Shown here: piece after piece, positions 8,860 through 17,388 of the stretch
Layout of the letters: every line of letters starts with the position of its first letter
How positions within the stretch are numbered: the stretch's first letter is position 1
Assembly: GCA_002402105.1 (NCBI GenBank)
Contig: NVVD01000015.1
Span: 27,488 to 91,487, forward strand
Reading direction: 5' to 3'
From: Candidatus Cloacimonadota bacterium
GTDB lineage: Bacteria > Muiribacteriota > UBA6191
Length of the DNA stretch: 64,000 bases
Notes under the pieces: model-generated
Database searches by the model: none
The model's input: only the letters and a program-made list of their open reading frames with translations
What the model was told of the DNA's origin: nothing
Position numbers and translations under genes: made by a program

Positions 8860-9116
8860 TTTTGGCTCGTGTTTGTGGAAACATAGTAGCCTCTCATGCT
8901 GAATCTGGTTTTCATGCTCAACCATTGCGTTTAGTGCAAAAATTAGACAAAGATTTAAAAGCTTATGGTGCTATTTCTTCTGCTATTGATAGAATAGGAG
9001 TAGGAAATGGTGAGATTGTGTTATTAGAAACGTCTTTAGAGTCTAGTTTGGGTTTGCTTAATATGTGTGCATCAGATCAAGCAATTATTGCAATTGTTGA
9101 TAAGTTAGTTGGTTAA
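8856..9116 (+). CDS. Second microcompartment pentamer protein (BMC-P, EutN/CcmL family)
   Basis: An 86-residue EutN/CcmL-family vertex protein. It begins MILARVCGNIVASHAESGFHAQPLRLV; the family motif is present as VGNGEIVLLETS followed by the closing strand AIIAIVDKLV. It is more divergent than the first copy at 6668: the GSSAR signature becomes a SLESSLGL segment and HAESGFHAQ replaces the usual basic TxK loop. Its ATG overlaps the RpiB-like stop by four bases (ATGA), implying coupled translation. A Nudix hydrolase begins two bases after its stop. Confidence 0.88.
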   Translation: MILARVCGNIVASHAESGFHAQPLRLVQKLDKDLKAYGAISSAIDRIGVGNGEIVLLETSLESSLGLLNMCASDQAIIAIVDKLVG

Positions 9117-9117
9117 A

Positions 9118-9555
9118 ATGCCTAGAATTCGTGTAAGTGGTTTATTAAAAAGAAACGGTCAATTACTTTTAATTGAACATAAAAAAGAAGATCAAATTTA
9201 TTATCTTTTACCTGGTGGTGGAGCAGAAAAAGAAGAAAACCTTGAAATTTCGCTTCAAAGAGAGTTTCAAGAAGAACTTGGAATGGAAATAGAAGTTGGG
9301 AAAATTTTGAAGGTTGTTCAGACCATATCACCTGATAAAAAAAGAAATATTTTACATATAATTTTTGAAGTTCATTCAAATTGTGAAGCAAAAATGACAA
9401 ATATTGATGAAAGAGTCAATGGTTTTAAGTGGTTAGATACAAAAAAGCCTTCTGATTGTTTATTTTATCCTGATATCTTAGAGGATATACTTGAACTAGC
9501 CAAACAATCACAATATAATGGCATAGAAGTTAATTATCCAAAATGGAAAAACTAA
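9118..9555 (+). CDS. Nudix hydrolase
   Basis: A 145-residue Nudix-family pyrophosphohydrolase. The complete Nudix box lies near residues 36-58, reading LPGGGAEKEENLEIS followed by LQREFQEELGME, so the metal-binding REFQEE is intact. Members cleave nucleoside diphosphates linked to another group, such as NADH, CoA derivatives, nucleotide sugars or oxidised nucleotides. The ATG at 9118 comes one base after the BMC-P stop, so it is probably the last gene of the microcompartment operon. A role in clearing cofactor or CoA derivatives from the pathway is inference; a general housecleaning role is equally possible. The substrate cannot be read from the sequence. Confidence 0.9.
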   Translation: MPRIRVSGLLKRNGQLLLIEHKKEDQIYYLLPGGGAEKEENLEISLQREFQEELGMEIEVGKILKVVQTISPDKKRNILHIIFEVHSNCEAKMTNIDERVNGFKWLDTKKPSDCLFYPDILEDILELAKQSQYNGIEVNYPKWKN

Positions 9556-9581
9556 TTTACGTCTTTAAATAGAATGTAAAT

Positions 9582-9597
9582 AATAACTTAAGTTATT
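9582..9597. promoter_or_regulatory. Perfect 16-bp palindrome ahead of the metallo-hydrolase
   Basis: AATAACTTAAGTTATT is a perfect palindrome, 20 bases before the TTG start at 9617. It may be a repressor or activator site. In AT-rich DNA some palindromes arise by chance. Confidence 0.3.
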
Positions 9598-9616
9598 CGG
9601 ACGCAAGGGTTAAGAT

Positions 9617-10567
9617 TTGAAAGTTAAATTCTGGGGAGTTAGTGGCTCCATTGCATCGCCATGTACATCACAAATGATTCGAGCAAAAACTGAGCAAGTT
9701 CTTTTAGATGCATCAGCTGATGATATTAAGGATGAGAGTTCGATAAAAAAATATTTGGACTCTCGACCATTTCATCAAGTTGGTACATATAAAGGTAGTA
9801 CAAGTTGTGTTCAGGTGATTCCTGATAGTGGTGATACCTTAATTTTTGACTGCGGAACAGGTGGAAGAGCATTAGGTTTAGCTTTAATGGGTACTCCTTT
9901 AGGTAGAGGACAGGGTACTGCTCATATCTTTTTTACCCATTTACATTGGGACCATATCTCTGGTTTTCCATTTTTTACTCCAGCTTATATTCCGGGTAAT
10001 AAATTAAATATTTATGGAGTCACAAAAAGTTTAATAGAGTCGTTTCCAAAACAAATGCAGTATCCATTTTTCCCTGTATTGTTTGAGCAATTAGGTGCTG
10101 AAATAAACTTCAAAGAATTACAAGAAAAAGAAGTGGTAAAAATTGGTGATATAACAATAGGGAACGAAAGGTTATATCATCCTCAAGTTTCTCATGCCTA
10201 TTCAGTAGTTGAAAACGGAAAAAAAATAGTATATATGACAGATTCAGAGTTTAACTTTGAGAATTTAGATTTAATTCAAAAAGCGATTGAATTTTGTAAA
10301 GATGCAGATGTATTTATTTTTGATTGTCAGTTCACTTTTGCTGATACAATTTCAAAGATGGATTGGGGACATAGCTCTGTTTTTACAGGGATAGACATTG
10401 CTACCGCAGCAGGAGCAAAAACTTTGGTATTGTTCCACCATGAACCTTCATATGACGATACAAAAATTGGCAAAATAATTGAAGAAGGAATAATATACAA
10501 AAATAAGGTTGGAAACAAAGACCTTAATATTGTAGGTGGTTACGAAGGTCTAGAGCTAGAATTTTAA
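9617..10567 (+). CDS. MBL-fold metallo-hydrolase
   Basis: A 316-residue metallo-beta-lactamase-fold protein. The opening MKVKFWGVSGSIASP is the standard start of a group of MBL phosphodiesterase-like hydrolases (FWGVRGSIPTP in relatives), which supports the TTG start at 9617 even though it is not ATG. The zinc motif THLHWDHISG lies near residue 115, with further ligands plausible in VSHAYS, YMTDSEF and LVLFHHEPSYDD. The fold usually hydrolyses phosphodiester or ester bonds in a dinuclear metal site. The substrate is unknown; relatives occur beside signalling genes, and a STAS-domain protein follows convergently. A 16-bp palindrome lies just upstream. Confidence 0.85.
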   Translation: MKVKFWGVSGSIASPCTSQMIRAKTEQVLLDASADDIKDESSIKKYLDSRPFHQVGTYKGSTSCVQVIPDSGDTLIFDCGTGGRALGLALMGTPLGRGQGTAHIFFTHLHWDHISGFPFFTPAYIPGNKLNIYGVTKSLIESFPKQMQYPFFPVLFEQLGAEINFKELQEKEVVKIGDITIGNERLYHPQVSHAYSVVENGKKIVYMTDSEFNFENLDLIQKAIEFCKDADVFIFDCQFTFADTISKMDWGHSSVFTGIDIATAAGAKTLVLFHHEPSYDDTKIGKIIEEGIIYKNKVGNKDLNIVGGYEGLELEF

Positions 10568-10582
10568 AATTTTTAATAAAAG

Positions 10583-10612
10583 AAAAAGCCTCAAAATTCT
10601 TGAGGCTTTTTT
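10583..10612. terminator. Bidirectional rho-independent terminator
   Basis: GCCTCAA (10588-10594) pairs with TTGAGGC (10600-10606) around a 5-base loop, flanked by A5 on one side and T6 on the other, between the convergent metallo-hydrolase and STAS genes. Confidence 0.92.
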
Positions 10613-10623
10613 ATAGTTTGTTC

Positions 10624-10974
10624 TTAGAAATCGCTGGCAGCTTCTTCATCATTAGGGTATATATTTAATATACTAGTTAGCTGAAGAAGATCAAATATAC
10701 CATAAACCTCTTCTGTAAGAGAAGAAAACTTAAGGTCTCCATCATTTGCTTGTGTATCTTTATAGCTAGACATTATAACCCCTAGATGGGTAGAAACTAT
10801 AAAAAATACTTCTGCCATATTTAGTACGATTTTATAGTTTTTTTCATTAAATTCGTGAGTAAAAACCTCTTTGAAGGGGTCTAATGATGTCATATCTAAG
10901 CGCCCTTTTAAATGAATAGTAACTACTCCAGTTTCATCATTTTTTTCTCTTTTTACAATAAGAGGGTTTGTCAT
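10624..10974 (-). CDS. STAS-domain protein (anti-sigma-factor antagonist-like)
   Basis: A 116-residue single STAS domain, the fold of SpoIIAA/RsbV anti-anti-sigma factors. It shows VTIHLKGRLDMTSLDPF near the start and IVSTHLGVIMSSYK around residues 58-71, where the phosphorylatable Ser of SpoIIAA-type proteins falls (there DSSGLGVL). Here the segment reads VSTHLGV, so one Ser and a Thr are available but the usual Asp is missing. These proteins usually bind a kinase/anti-sigma partner in a switch; no partner of that type is seen nearby. An AAGGAA before the ATG fixes the start. It is a monocistronic gene closed by the bidirectional terminator. Confidence 0.85.
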   Translation of the reverse strand: MTNPLIVKREKNDETGVVTIHLKGRLDMTSLDPFKEVFTHEFNEKNYKIVLNMAEVFFIVSTHLGVIMSSYKDTQANDGDLKFSSLTEEVYGIFDLLQLTSILNIYPNDEEAASDF

Positions 10975-11153
10975 TTTATTTCCTTCGTTTGATTAATTTA
11001 AAATCTATGATTTGTTTTTTTCAATTTATCTTAAATATTACCATAGAGATTCATTGAAAAAAAGAAAGAGCAATACTTTTATACCGAAACGACTGATATT
11101 TGAGTATACTCTAAAAATTGGTGAGAACTTACAAGGTTTAAAAAGGTTTTTTA

Positions 11154-12068
11154 ATGAAACAGGTTATTATATTGGTATTAGGCGTAGTAATAGGCTATGC
11201 AGCAAGCTTTTATTTTATAAAGCCTGTCACTTCAAAGCCAAAAGAAAATACAAGGATTAAAAGTAAAAAGAGTTTGTATCAAAGGTTATTTATTATTGAA
11301 GAGCAATATCATGAATTTATAGAAAAGAAAAAAAAAGAAGTTATAGATGTTTATAACTCTAAGAATGTTCAAAAACTAAGAAGGGGTCCATTAAGAAAGT
11401 CATACTCTTTTGAAGCAAAGTCAGATAGTAAGGAGTCAACCATTCGATTTTCTTTTTATACGGTAAAACAAAATAAAAATAAATTAGAAATGCGAGCGGT
11501 ATTTGATGACTTTAGATCAAAGTTAATTTGGGATAGACTTTTAAAGGTCATGGCTAAAGAAGCATTGAAATCAAATAAAGAAGAGGTTAAGCAGAGTAAT
11601 GATAAAATGAGTTCGATGATTTCAATGGTGATGAAGGGCAGTGGTTTATCACAGATTAAAAATAGATCACAATTTCATCATCTTCAATTTATGGGAGATG
11701 ATGTTTTAATTTTTTGGGACTCTATCTATAAAAAATGCTCTCAGAAAAAAAGAAAGCTATTTGGTATTAAAAAATGTGTAAAAGGAATTTTTATCGGAGA
11801 GATTGACCTAAGAAATACAGTTAGAGATTTTTATAGAGATGAAATAAATAATAAAAATATAGGGTGGGCTCAATATCGTAAAAATAAAAAGAGTATTTAT
11901 TTATCTAATTTATTTCCTTCTGATGAACAAAACAATGTAATTTTATATGAAAAGCTTAAAGAGTCTTATAAAATGGGAGTGCCACTAACCTTTAAAATAA
12001 AAGAAAATAAATTTTTGGTATACCCATCACAAAAGCAGTCTGGTTCAATTATTTATCTTAAAGAATGA
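11154..12068 (+). CDS. Single-span membrane-anchored protein of unknown function
   Basis: A 304-residue protein with one N-terminal hydrophobic helix (MKQVIILVLGVVIGYAASFYF) and then a long basic region exposed to the periplasm. The mid part contains strand-rich stretches such as SFEAKSDSKESTIRFSFY and two Cys-containing segments near residues 196 and 208 (KKCSQ, KKCVKG), which could form a disulphide. AAGG lies about 7 bases before the ATG. An overlapping frame beginning at 11012 is ignored because it lacks family character and ends inside this gene. No family recognised. It converges on the next gene with only 26 bases between them. Confidence 0.6.
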   Translation: MKQVIILVLGVVIGYAASFYFIKPVTSKPKENTRIKSKKSLYQRLFIIEEQYHEFIEKKKKEVIDVYNSKNVQKLRRGPLRKSYSFEAKSDSKESTIRFSFYTVKQNKNKLEMRAVFDDFRSKLIWDRLLKVMAKEALKSNKEEVKQSNDKMSSMISMVMKGSGLSQIKNRSQFHHLQFMGDDVLIFWDSIYKKCSQKKRKLFGIKKCVKGIFIGEIDLRNTVRDFYRDEINNKNIGWAQYRKNKKSIYLSNLFPSDEQNNVILYEKLKESYKMGVPLTFKIKENKFLVYPSQKQSGSIIYLKE

Positions 12069-12094
12069 AAGCCTGTAAATATGTTATAAGCTAC

Positions 12095-13126
12095 TCATAT
12101 CCAATCAGGTAGTACTTCTTTCTTTTTAATGCTGTGATTAAAAAATAGATGATGAGAGAGGGGATTGAGTCTTAATTCGATAGGGCTTAATCGTTGGCTT
12201 GATAATATTTGTTTTTGAATCATTTTAAGTTCAATAGTTTCTTTTTCATTTAATATGGATAATTGGTATCTAAAACTTTTTTGTCTTCTTTTTAATTTAT
12301 TCAGTTGAATACTAGTCATTTTTTTACTAAATGGAAAGGACTTCTTTTTAAGTTTTGTTTTATCTACAATTATTTCTTGCTCTGCATAAGTAAAATGATC
12401 TTTTATATTTTTAAACTTTTTAGCAATTAAGGGTACTTCTTTATGAATTTTATTGATTAATTTTTTATTGTCTTTAAGAAGCAAATGATGAGATGATTTT
12501 TTCCAATTGTTTTGTTCTGTAAGTAAGGCTAAATTTAACCATGAATTTACTTTATAAAGAATGTCTTCTAAGTGTAATATTTCTCTTTGATTAATTTCTG
12601 ATAAAAAAGATAAATAAGAGTTTTGGTAAAATTTTAAGCTTTGTAACTCATAATGTAATCTAGAGTATGATTGAGTATCGATTAGTTCTAAAGCTATGGT
12701 TTTATGTTCGTCAATATGTTTTTTAATAGTAGATTGACTTCTGTTGATAGATGACTTAATTATAATTGCGGAGTCTAATACTCGTTGTAGAAAATTTTTA
12801 AGTTGATGTGTTCTTACTTTGAAGGCATTTAAGGGGTGGCTATTTTTATTTTTTAAAAACTCTAAATATTGCTTGAATAATTTAACAGAAGTTTTATAAT
12901 TGGCATGTAATACAAAGAGATAATGTTCACAAAGTGGGTCTATATAATTTCTAGTATTTTTAGCTTTTGTGACTTTTATTAATCGAGGCTTTGGTTTTGA
13001 ATAATCTTTTTTGAGGTAATTTTGATATTTTTGTAGTCGAGAAGATAAAGGCTTATTATTATTTTGGCAGAAAACATTGTTGTAAATAAAGAAAATATAG
13101 AAGTATAAAAGTTTTGATTTTTTCAT
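12095..13126 (-). CDS. Exported, alpha-helical protein of unknown function
   Basis: A 343-residue protein with a signal peptide (about 20 residues, MKKSKLLYFYIFFIYNNVFC, possibly a lipoprotein since a Cys falls near the cleavage point). The mature chain is predicted almost wholly helical and highly charged, with many Lys, His and Leu and no recognisable motif. Segments such as LKRRQKSFRYQLSILNEKET look like coiled coil. It starts about 330 bases from the secG ATG in the opposite direction. No family is recognised and I do not infer a role. Confidence 0.55.
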   Translation of the reverse strand: MKKSKLLYFYIFFIYNNVFCQNNNKPLSSRLQKYQNYLKKDYSKPKPRLIKVTKAKNTRNYIDPLCEHYLFVLHANYKTSVKLFKQYLEFLKNKNSHPLNAFKVRTHQLKNFLQRVLDSAIIIKSSINRSQSTIKKHIDEHKTIALELIDTQSYSRLHYELQSLKFYQNSYLSFLSEINQREILHLEDILYKVNSWLNLALLTEQNNWKKSSHHLLLKDNKKLINKIHKEVPLIAKKFKNIKDHFTYAEQEIIVDKTKLKKKSFPFSKKMTSIQLNKLKRRQKSFRYQLSILNEKETIELKMIQKQILSSQRLSPIELRLNPLSHHLFFNHSIKKKEVLPDWI

Positions 13127-13273
13127 GAGTGTTTTTTATTATTATAAAGAATGTTATTTTTTATCTTTTTCGTAATATAATGACTAATTATTAACCTTTT
13201 TGCATGAAATTGTTTAAATTTGTTCAGTAAGTTTGTATCCTTGCTTTTATATGTAGTTCATTCTTGATTTAAT

Positions 13274-13302
13274 TTGAAAAAGCTAGATAAATATGGTTTA
13301 AT
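13274..13302 (+). promoter_or_regulatory. Sigma-70-type promoter of secG
   Basis: The -35 TTGAAA (13274-13279), a 17-base spacer and the -10 TTTAAT (13297-13302) give a leader of about 150 bases before secG. The 13127-13461 gap holds nothing else I can name: no RNA gene is evident, only a small AATCA/TGATT hairpin near 13396-13412. Confidence 0.55.
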
Positions 13303-13461
13303 TTCACCCCCTAGGTAGAATGTATTTTATTTTTGTTAAATAATCTTTACTTAGAGCAAACTATTTTTAAGTGAATATTGCTAGATATAGAAAAAATCAA
13401 GCCCTGATTATTTTCTAACAATTAGTCTAGTGATTGTTAATTGGGCACTTTGGGAGTAATT

Positions 13462-13758
13462 ATGTATACCTTAGTTCAAGGAATCCATGTCGTAGCAGCA
13501 ATTTTATTAATTATGATTGTTTTGTTTCAATCAGAAGAAGGATCAGGGTTTTCTGGTGCATTTGGTGCTTCAATGGGCTCTGGAAATAGCGGAAAAATGT
13601 TTGGAAAAAAAGGTGCTGCGGGAGTCGTTGTTCGATTTACGGCTATATTAGTAAGTATTTTTTTACTAACCTCTTTCTCCCTAACTTTTATGGTAAGCAA
13701 AGGGTTAGTTGAATCAGATGGTTTTAATGCTCCTATAAGCTCTCCTATTTCAAAATAA
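13462..13758 (+). CDS. secG: Preprotein translocase subunit SecG
   Basis: A 98-residue SecG, the small two-span subunit of the SecYEG channel. The first helix (LVQGIHVVAAILLIMIVLFQ) is followed by the family signature QSEEGSGFSGAFG, a Gly/Ser-rich loop with FGKKGA, and the second helix (VVRFTAILVSIFLLTSFSL). A GGGAG about 6 bases before the ATG at 13462 decides the start over a TTG at 13441. It has its own promoter and a strong terminator, so it is probably monocistronic. Its substrates here would include the many signal-peptide proteins in the window. Confidence 0.93.
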   Translation: MYTLVQGIHVVAAILLIMIVLFQSEEGSGFSGAFGASMGSGNSGKMFGKKGAAGVVVRFTAILVSIFLLTSFSLTFMVSKGLVESDGFNAPISSPISK

Positions 13759-13776
13759 TTCAAATTATATTTTTAC

Positions 13777-13808
13777 AAAAAAATCTTTCGGTTTTGAAAG
13801 ATTTTTTT
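13777..13808 (+). terminator. Rho-independent terminator of secG
   Basis: A 13-bp stem (A7-TCTTTC at 13777-13789 with GAAAGA-T7 at 13796-13808) around GGTTTT, ending in seven T. Confidence 0.92.
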
Positions 13809-13950
13809 GCGTTCAAGTGTTTTTATTCAAAAGGTATAGAATTTACATAGTTCTTTTATTCAATGATGATTTTGTTTAACTCTTAAAAGTTATTCAAAAA
13901 ATAAAATATTTTACTATTTGATTTGATATATATATGTTCGAGGACTAACT

Positions 13951-14430
13951 ATGTTAAAGAAAATACTTTATGTTTTATTGATTGTAATGGGAAATACTTA
14001 TTTATTTTCTGAAGCCTTACCTATACAGCTAGTTTATATTAAATCTAATAAAGGGTTTGAGGCGACTTTAAACAGTAGTTTAAAATCTTTTGGGTATAAA
14101 CTGATTCAACAAAAAAATATCCCAAAAGACTACATAAAGAGAAACATGATTCGTTTAGAAATTCATATCTTTTTAAGCGCATTGCCTATATTTCGTGATA
14201 CAGAGTTTGGGATGATGGGTAATAGAAGCCATAACCCTTTTGAGATTGAATTAAATATTAATTTATCGGGCAAGAATCAGCGTGGAAAAAAGATAAACGA
14301 ACATCTTATTTTATCTCAAACAGATTATACGGGAGTTAAAACAGTTCAACAAATATATAACGATGTGATTCAAGAACTAATCAATGAAATTACAAAAATT
14401 CAATTTAAAAAAAGTATAATACTTAATTGA
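13951..14430 (+). CDS. Small exported protein of unknown function
   Basis: A 159-residue protein with a signal peptide (MLKKILYVLLIVMGNTYLFSEA). The mature part shows alternating strands and helices, with SLKSFGYKLIQQKNIP and a closing helix of acidic and Ile/Lys residues. The layout (exported, about 140 residues, mixed fold) resembles small periplasmic lipoproteins of the LptE or TolB-N type, but no lipobox Cys is present and no family is recognised. It converges with the HEAT-PilT gene with 27 bases between stops. Confidence 0.6.
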   Translation: MLKKILYVLLIVMGNTYLFSEALPIQLVYIKSNKGFEATLNSSLKSFGYKLIQQKNIPKDYIKRNMIRLEIHIFLSALPIFRDTEFGMMGNRSHNPFEIELNINLSGKNQRGKKINEHLILSQTDYTGVKTVQQIYNDVIQELINEITKIQFKKSIILN

Positions 14431-14457
14431 AATTGAATAGATTGTAACTTAGTAGTT

Positions 14458-17172
14458 TTAATGTTTAATAATACGGCTAGTTTGGGTTAAAAATGTTTTT
14501 TGATCAATAACATGTGGCCATGCTTCTTCTAGTGAAACTCTACCAGAATTAACAAGATGCTTTAAGGCTTGATCTAAAGATATCATACCATCTTTTTTAG
14601 AGGTTTCTATCATAGTTGGAAGCTGTTCTGTTTTACCATCTCGAATAATATTTTTAACAGCAGAGGTATTTGTCATAACCTCACAAACGGGTATTCTGTG
14701 TGTGCCATTAATATTTCTTAGCAATCTTTGAGAGATAATAGCATTTAAATTAAAGGATATTTGTTTTCTGATATGGTGTTGATGTTCTTGACTGAAAAAA
14801 TCCATTAATTGTTCTACAGCGGTAGTACAAGTGGGTGCATGAAGAGTAGTTAATACTAAATGCCCTGTACCAGCTAAGGTCAAGGCAGTTTCAACACTTT
14901 CTGAATCTCTCAGCTCTCCAATTAAGATAATATCTGGGTCTTCTCTAAGGGTAGCTTTGATTCCAGCTGAAAATGATGGAACATCTTTAAGAACTTCTCT
15001 TTGAGAGATAAAACATAATTGAGATTGATGGATATATTCAACTGGGTCTTCAATACAAATAATATGCTTGTGATTGAGTCGATTAATATAATTAATCATA
15101 GCAGCAAGTGTAGATGTTTTTCCAGAGCCTGTTGGACCGGTTAAAATAACTAAGCCATGTTCGACTAATGAGAGTTTTTGCATAATAGCGGTTGGCAGCT
15201 GGAGGTTTTCAAAGGTTGGAATCTGGTCTGAAATAAAACGACCAGCTATTTCGTATCCCATATAGGTTTTGAAAACATTTATTCTTAGTCTAATGTTTTG
15301 TGAAGTTTGATAAGAGGCATCTACTTGTTGATTGAGCTCAAGTCTTGCAACAAGGTTTTGAGGTAAAATCTCCTTGATGAATATAATAATTTGCTCTGGA
15401 GTAACAATAGGCATCTTTAGAGGTACTAGTTTTGATCGAGTACGAATAATGGGAGGATGATTTACTTTAATGTGTATATCTGATGCAGAAAGGTTAATAC
15501 TTTGTTGAAGTATTTCTTCAAGATTAGTTGCATAACTTTTGACATTACTAACATCTGGTAATAATGCTATGGTGTCTAAAAATGTTTGCTGATTTGGATG
15601 ATAATTATTGTTTTCTTGAGGGACTTTAGCGCTTTGTTTGTTGATTTGTTTTGGAACTTGCTCTTCAATTTCTATTAAGATAGGGTTTGCTTTTTTGAGG
15701 GCTTTTTCTAAAATTTGATGTGGAACTAATCTAAGATTTTTAATGATTATATGGGGGTTAGAGTCAGGCTTTTCATAAATTTGTTCAAGGAGGTTTTTAT
15801 ATCCTTTTAATTTCATGGTTTCAAGAGTTTTTTGACTCCAAAATAAAATATTTTGGTTTTTAGAAATAGAACCTTTAAGGAGTAGTGGAATTGGGAAGTG
15901 TTTTAACTTTGGGTATAATTCAGAGGATTTTTGTCGAACCTCCCATAAAGGATTGTCAAAAGCTTCTAAGAGGTATTCTCCACTATCTTCTGCTTGTATA
16001 TTTAGAATTGTATATAAGGAGAGCATTCTGATATCTTTTGATGCTGTATTTAATAAAGCAGCAATTGCAGGGATAGTAGATGCTTCTTTGAGATGGCTTA
16101 AACTTTTTAAAGACCAAAAGACCAAATCTTCAGTTTCATTTTGTAAGGAGTCTAAAAGTGGGCCAATAGCATAAGTTTTAAGAGCGGTAATTTTATCCAT
16201 AGCAAGTTTACGTATAGACCATTTTTCATCAGAAAATAGTTGAATAAGTATTTCGGCTGTTTTTTGATCTTGAAAGTTACCTAAATGTGAAACGGCCAAA
16301 TATCTAGTTTGGTAATCGCTTGATTGAAATAGTTTTTGAAGATTTGTTAGGCAAGAAGCATCGGATGATATTTCAACAACTCTAAGAAGCATTTCAGAGA
16401 TGCGTTTGTCTTTATTTTTGAGTAAAACTGTGAATATTTCTTCTTGGAAGTGGCTATATAATTTTGTTAATGATCTAAAAACTTCCTCTGATATTAGAAA
16501 TGAGTCTGTTTTTAAAAAGTTTAATAAGGTATGAATTACTTTTGTATCTATGATTTCACCTAAATTGGATACAGCAAAAGTCTGTAACTGCTCATCATTT
16601 GGATTACTTTTGATAAACTTAGAAAAATACTTAATTGCTTCGCTGTTTAAAATATGGGCGAGTATTCTAAAACTCCAAAATCTTTGGTGTGAATTAGCTG
16701 TATCAAAAGCTTGCTCGATGTATTTTACGGCTTGTTCTTTGTGTACCAAAAGAAGTTTGGAGGCTTTTTCTCTAACGTCCCAAAGTTCACTTCCGATGCA
16801 TTGATATAAAAAAGGAATTCTTTCATCATAGATGTGTTCTTTTAGGTGACTCAGAATATGGAGTTTGATTTGCTCGTCTCCAGCATTATATAAAAAATAG
16901 GCTTTTTGAATATTTTTTGGATTTAATTGAAAAAGAAGTATAGTACCCCAATAGCAATAGGTATTTAACTTTTTTTGGTTTTTTTCGTTTAGAATGGTTT
17001 GGCTTAAAAAATCTAATGCTTTATCTTCTAATTTGAGGAGTAGTTCAGAAGCTTTTTTTCTTTCATTCCATTTTTCATGATTTAAAAAAGGAACTATTTT
17101 GTCAAAAGACTCTTGGGGGTTTGATTGACTAAGTATTGCAATCTCTTCTTGAATTTCTATAGATAGATCCAT
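14458..17172 (-). CDS. HEAT-repeat and PilT-type ATPase fusion protein
   Basis: A 904-residue protein in two parts. Residues 1 to about 480 are a long series of HEAT-like helical repeats (for example LFSDEKWSIRKLAMDKI and ALLNTASKDIRMLSLYTI). After a linker, residues about 540-900 are a complete PilT-family secretion ATPase: SASDIHIKVN at its start, Walker A GPTGSGKTST near 677, Asp-box IEDPVEY, Walker B-type IILIGELRD, and the His box GTGHLVLTTLHAP. PilT powers pilus retraction at the inner membrane. Known PilT proteins are about 350 residues without HEAT repeats, so the extra half may dock the motor to a partner. No pilus assembly gene adjoins it; the pseudopilin cluster is about 27 kb away. 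Confidence 0.93.
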   Translation of the reverse strand: MDLSIEIQEEIAILSQSNPQESFDKIVPFLNHEKWNERKKASELLLKLEDKALDFLSQTILNEKNQKKLNTYCYWGTILLFQLNPKNIQKAYFLYNAGDEQIKLHILSHLKEHIYDERIPFLYQCIGSELWDVREKASKLLLVHKEQAVKYIEQAFDTANSHQRFWSFRILAHILNSEAIKYFSKFIKSNPNDEQLQTFAVSNLGEIIDTKVIHTLLNFLKTDSFLISEEVFRSLTKLYSHFQEEIFTVLLKNKDKRISEMLLRVVEISSDASCLTNLQKLFQSSDYQTRYLAVSHLGNFQDQKTAEILIQLFSDEKWSIRKLAMDKITALKTYAIGPLLDSLQNETEDLVFWSLKSLSHLKEASTIPAIAALLNTASKDIRMLSLYTILNIQAEDSGEYLLEAFDNPLWEVRQKSSELYPKLKHFPIPLLLKGSISKNQNILFWSQKTLETMKLKGYKNLLEQIYEKPDSNPHIIIKNLRLVPHQILEKALKKANPILIEIEEQVPKQINKQSAKVPQENNNYHPNQQTFLDTIALLPDVSNVKSYATNLEEILQQSINLSASDIHIKVNHPPIIRTRSKLVPLKMPIVTPEQIIIFIKEILPQNLVARLELNQQVDASYQTSQNIRLRINVFKTYMGYEIAGRFISDQIPTFENLQLPTAIMQKLSLVEHGLVILTGPTGSGKTSTLAAMINYINRLNHKHIICIEDPVEYIHQSQLCFISQREVLKDVPSFSAGIKATLREDPDIILIGELRDSESVETALTLAGTGHLVLTTLHAPTCTTAVEQLMDFFSQEHQHHIRKQISFNLNAIISQRLLRNINGTHRIPVCEVMTNTSAVKNIIRDGKTEQLPTMIETSKKDGMISLDQALKHLVNSGRVSLEEAWPHVIDQKTFLTQTSRIIKH

Positions 17173-17388
17173 GTGGAGTTTTCCTGATTTTTCAATATGA
17201 TAGAATTTTTAAAGTAATTCTGGATGTTTAATACTATCATTTAGGGAATTACTTCAAAAGTAATTTGTCTGACTTTTGATGAAAACTTGCTCGATTTTGA
17301 AAAGGTTTCAATTTATTTGTGCAATAGAGTATATCTTGTATCAAAATTTAATAAAAATAGTTATTAAATTGTAATTTAGGAGATAGGT

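Noticed and set aside
11012..11260. An 82-residue plus-strand frame before the gene at 11154
   Set aside because: It overlaps the start of the membrane-anchored protein in another frame, has no family character and no good ribosome-binding site.
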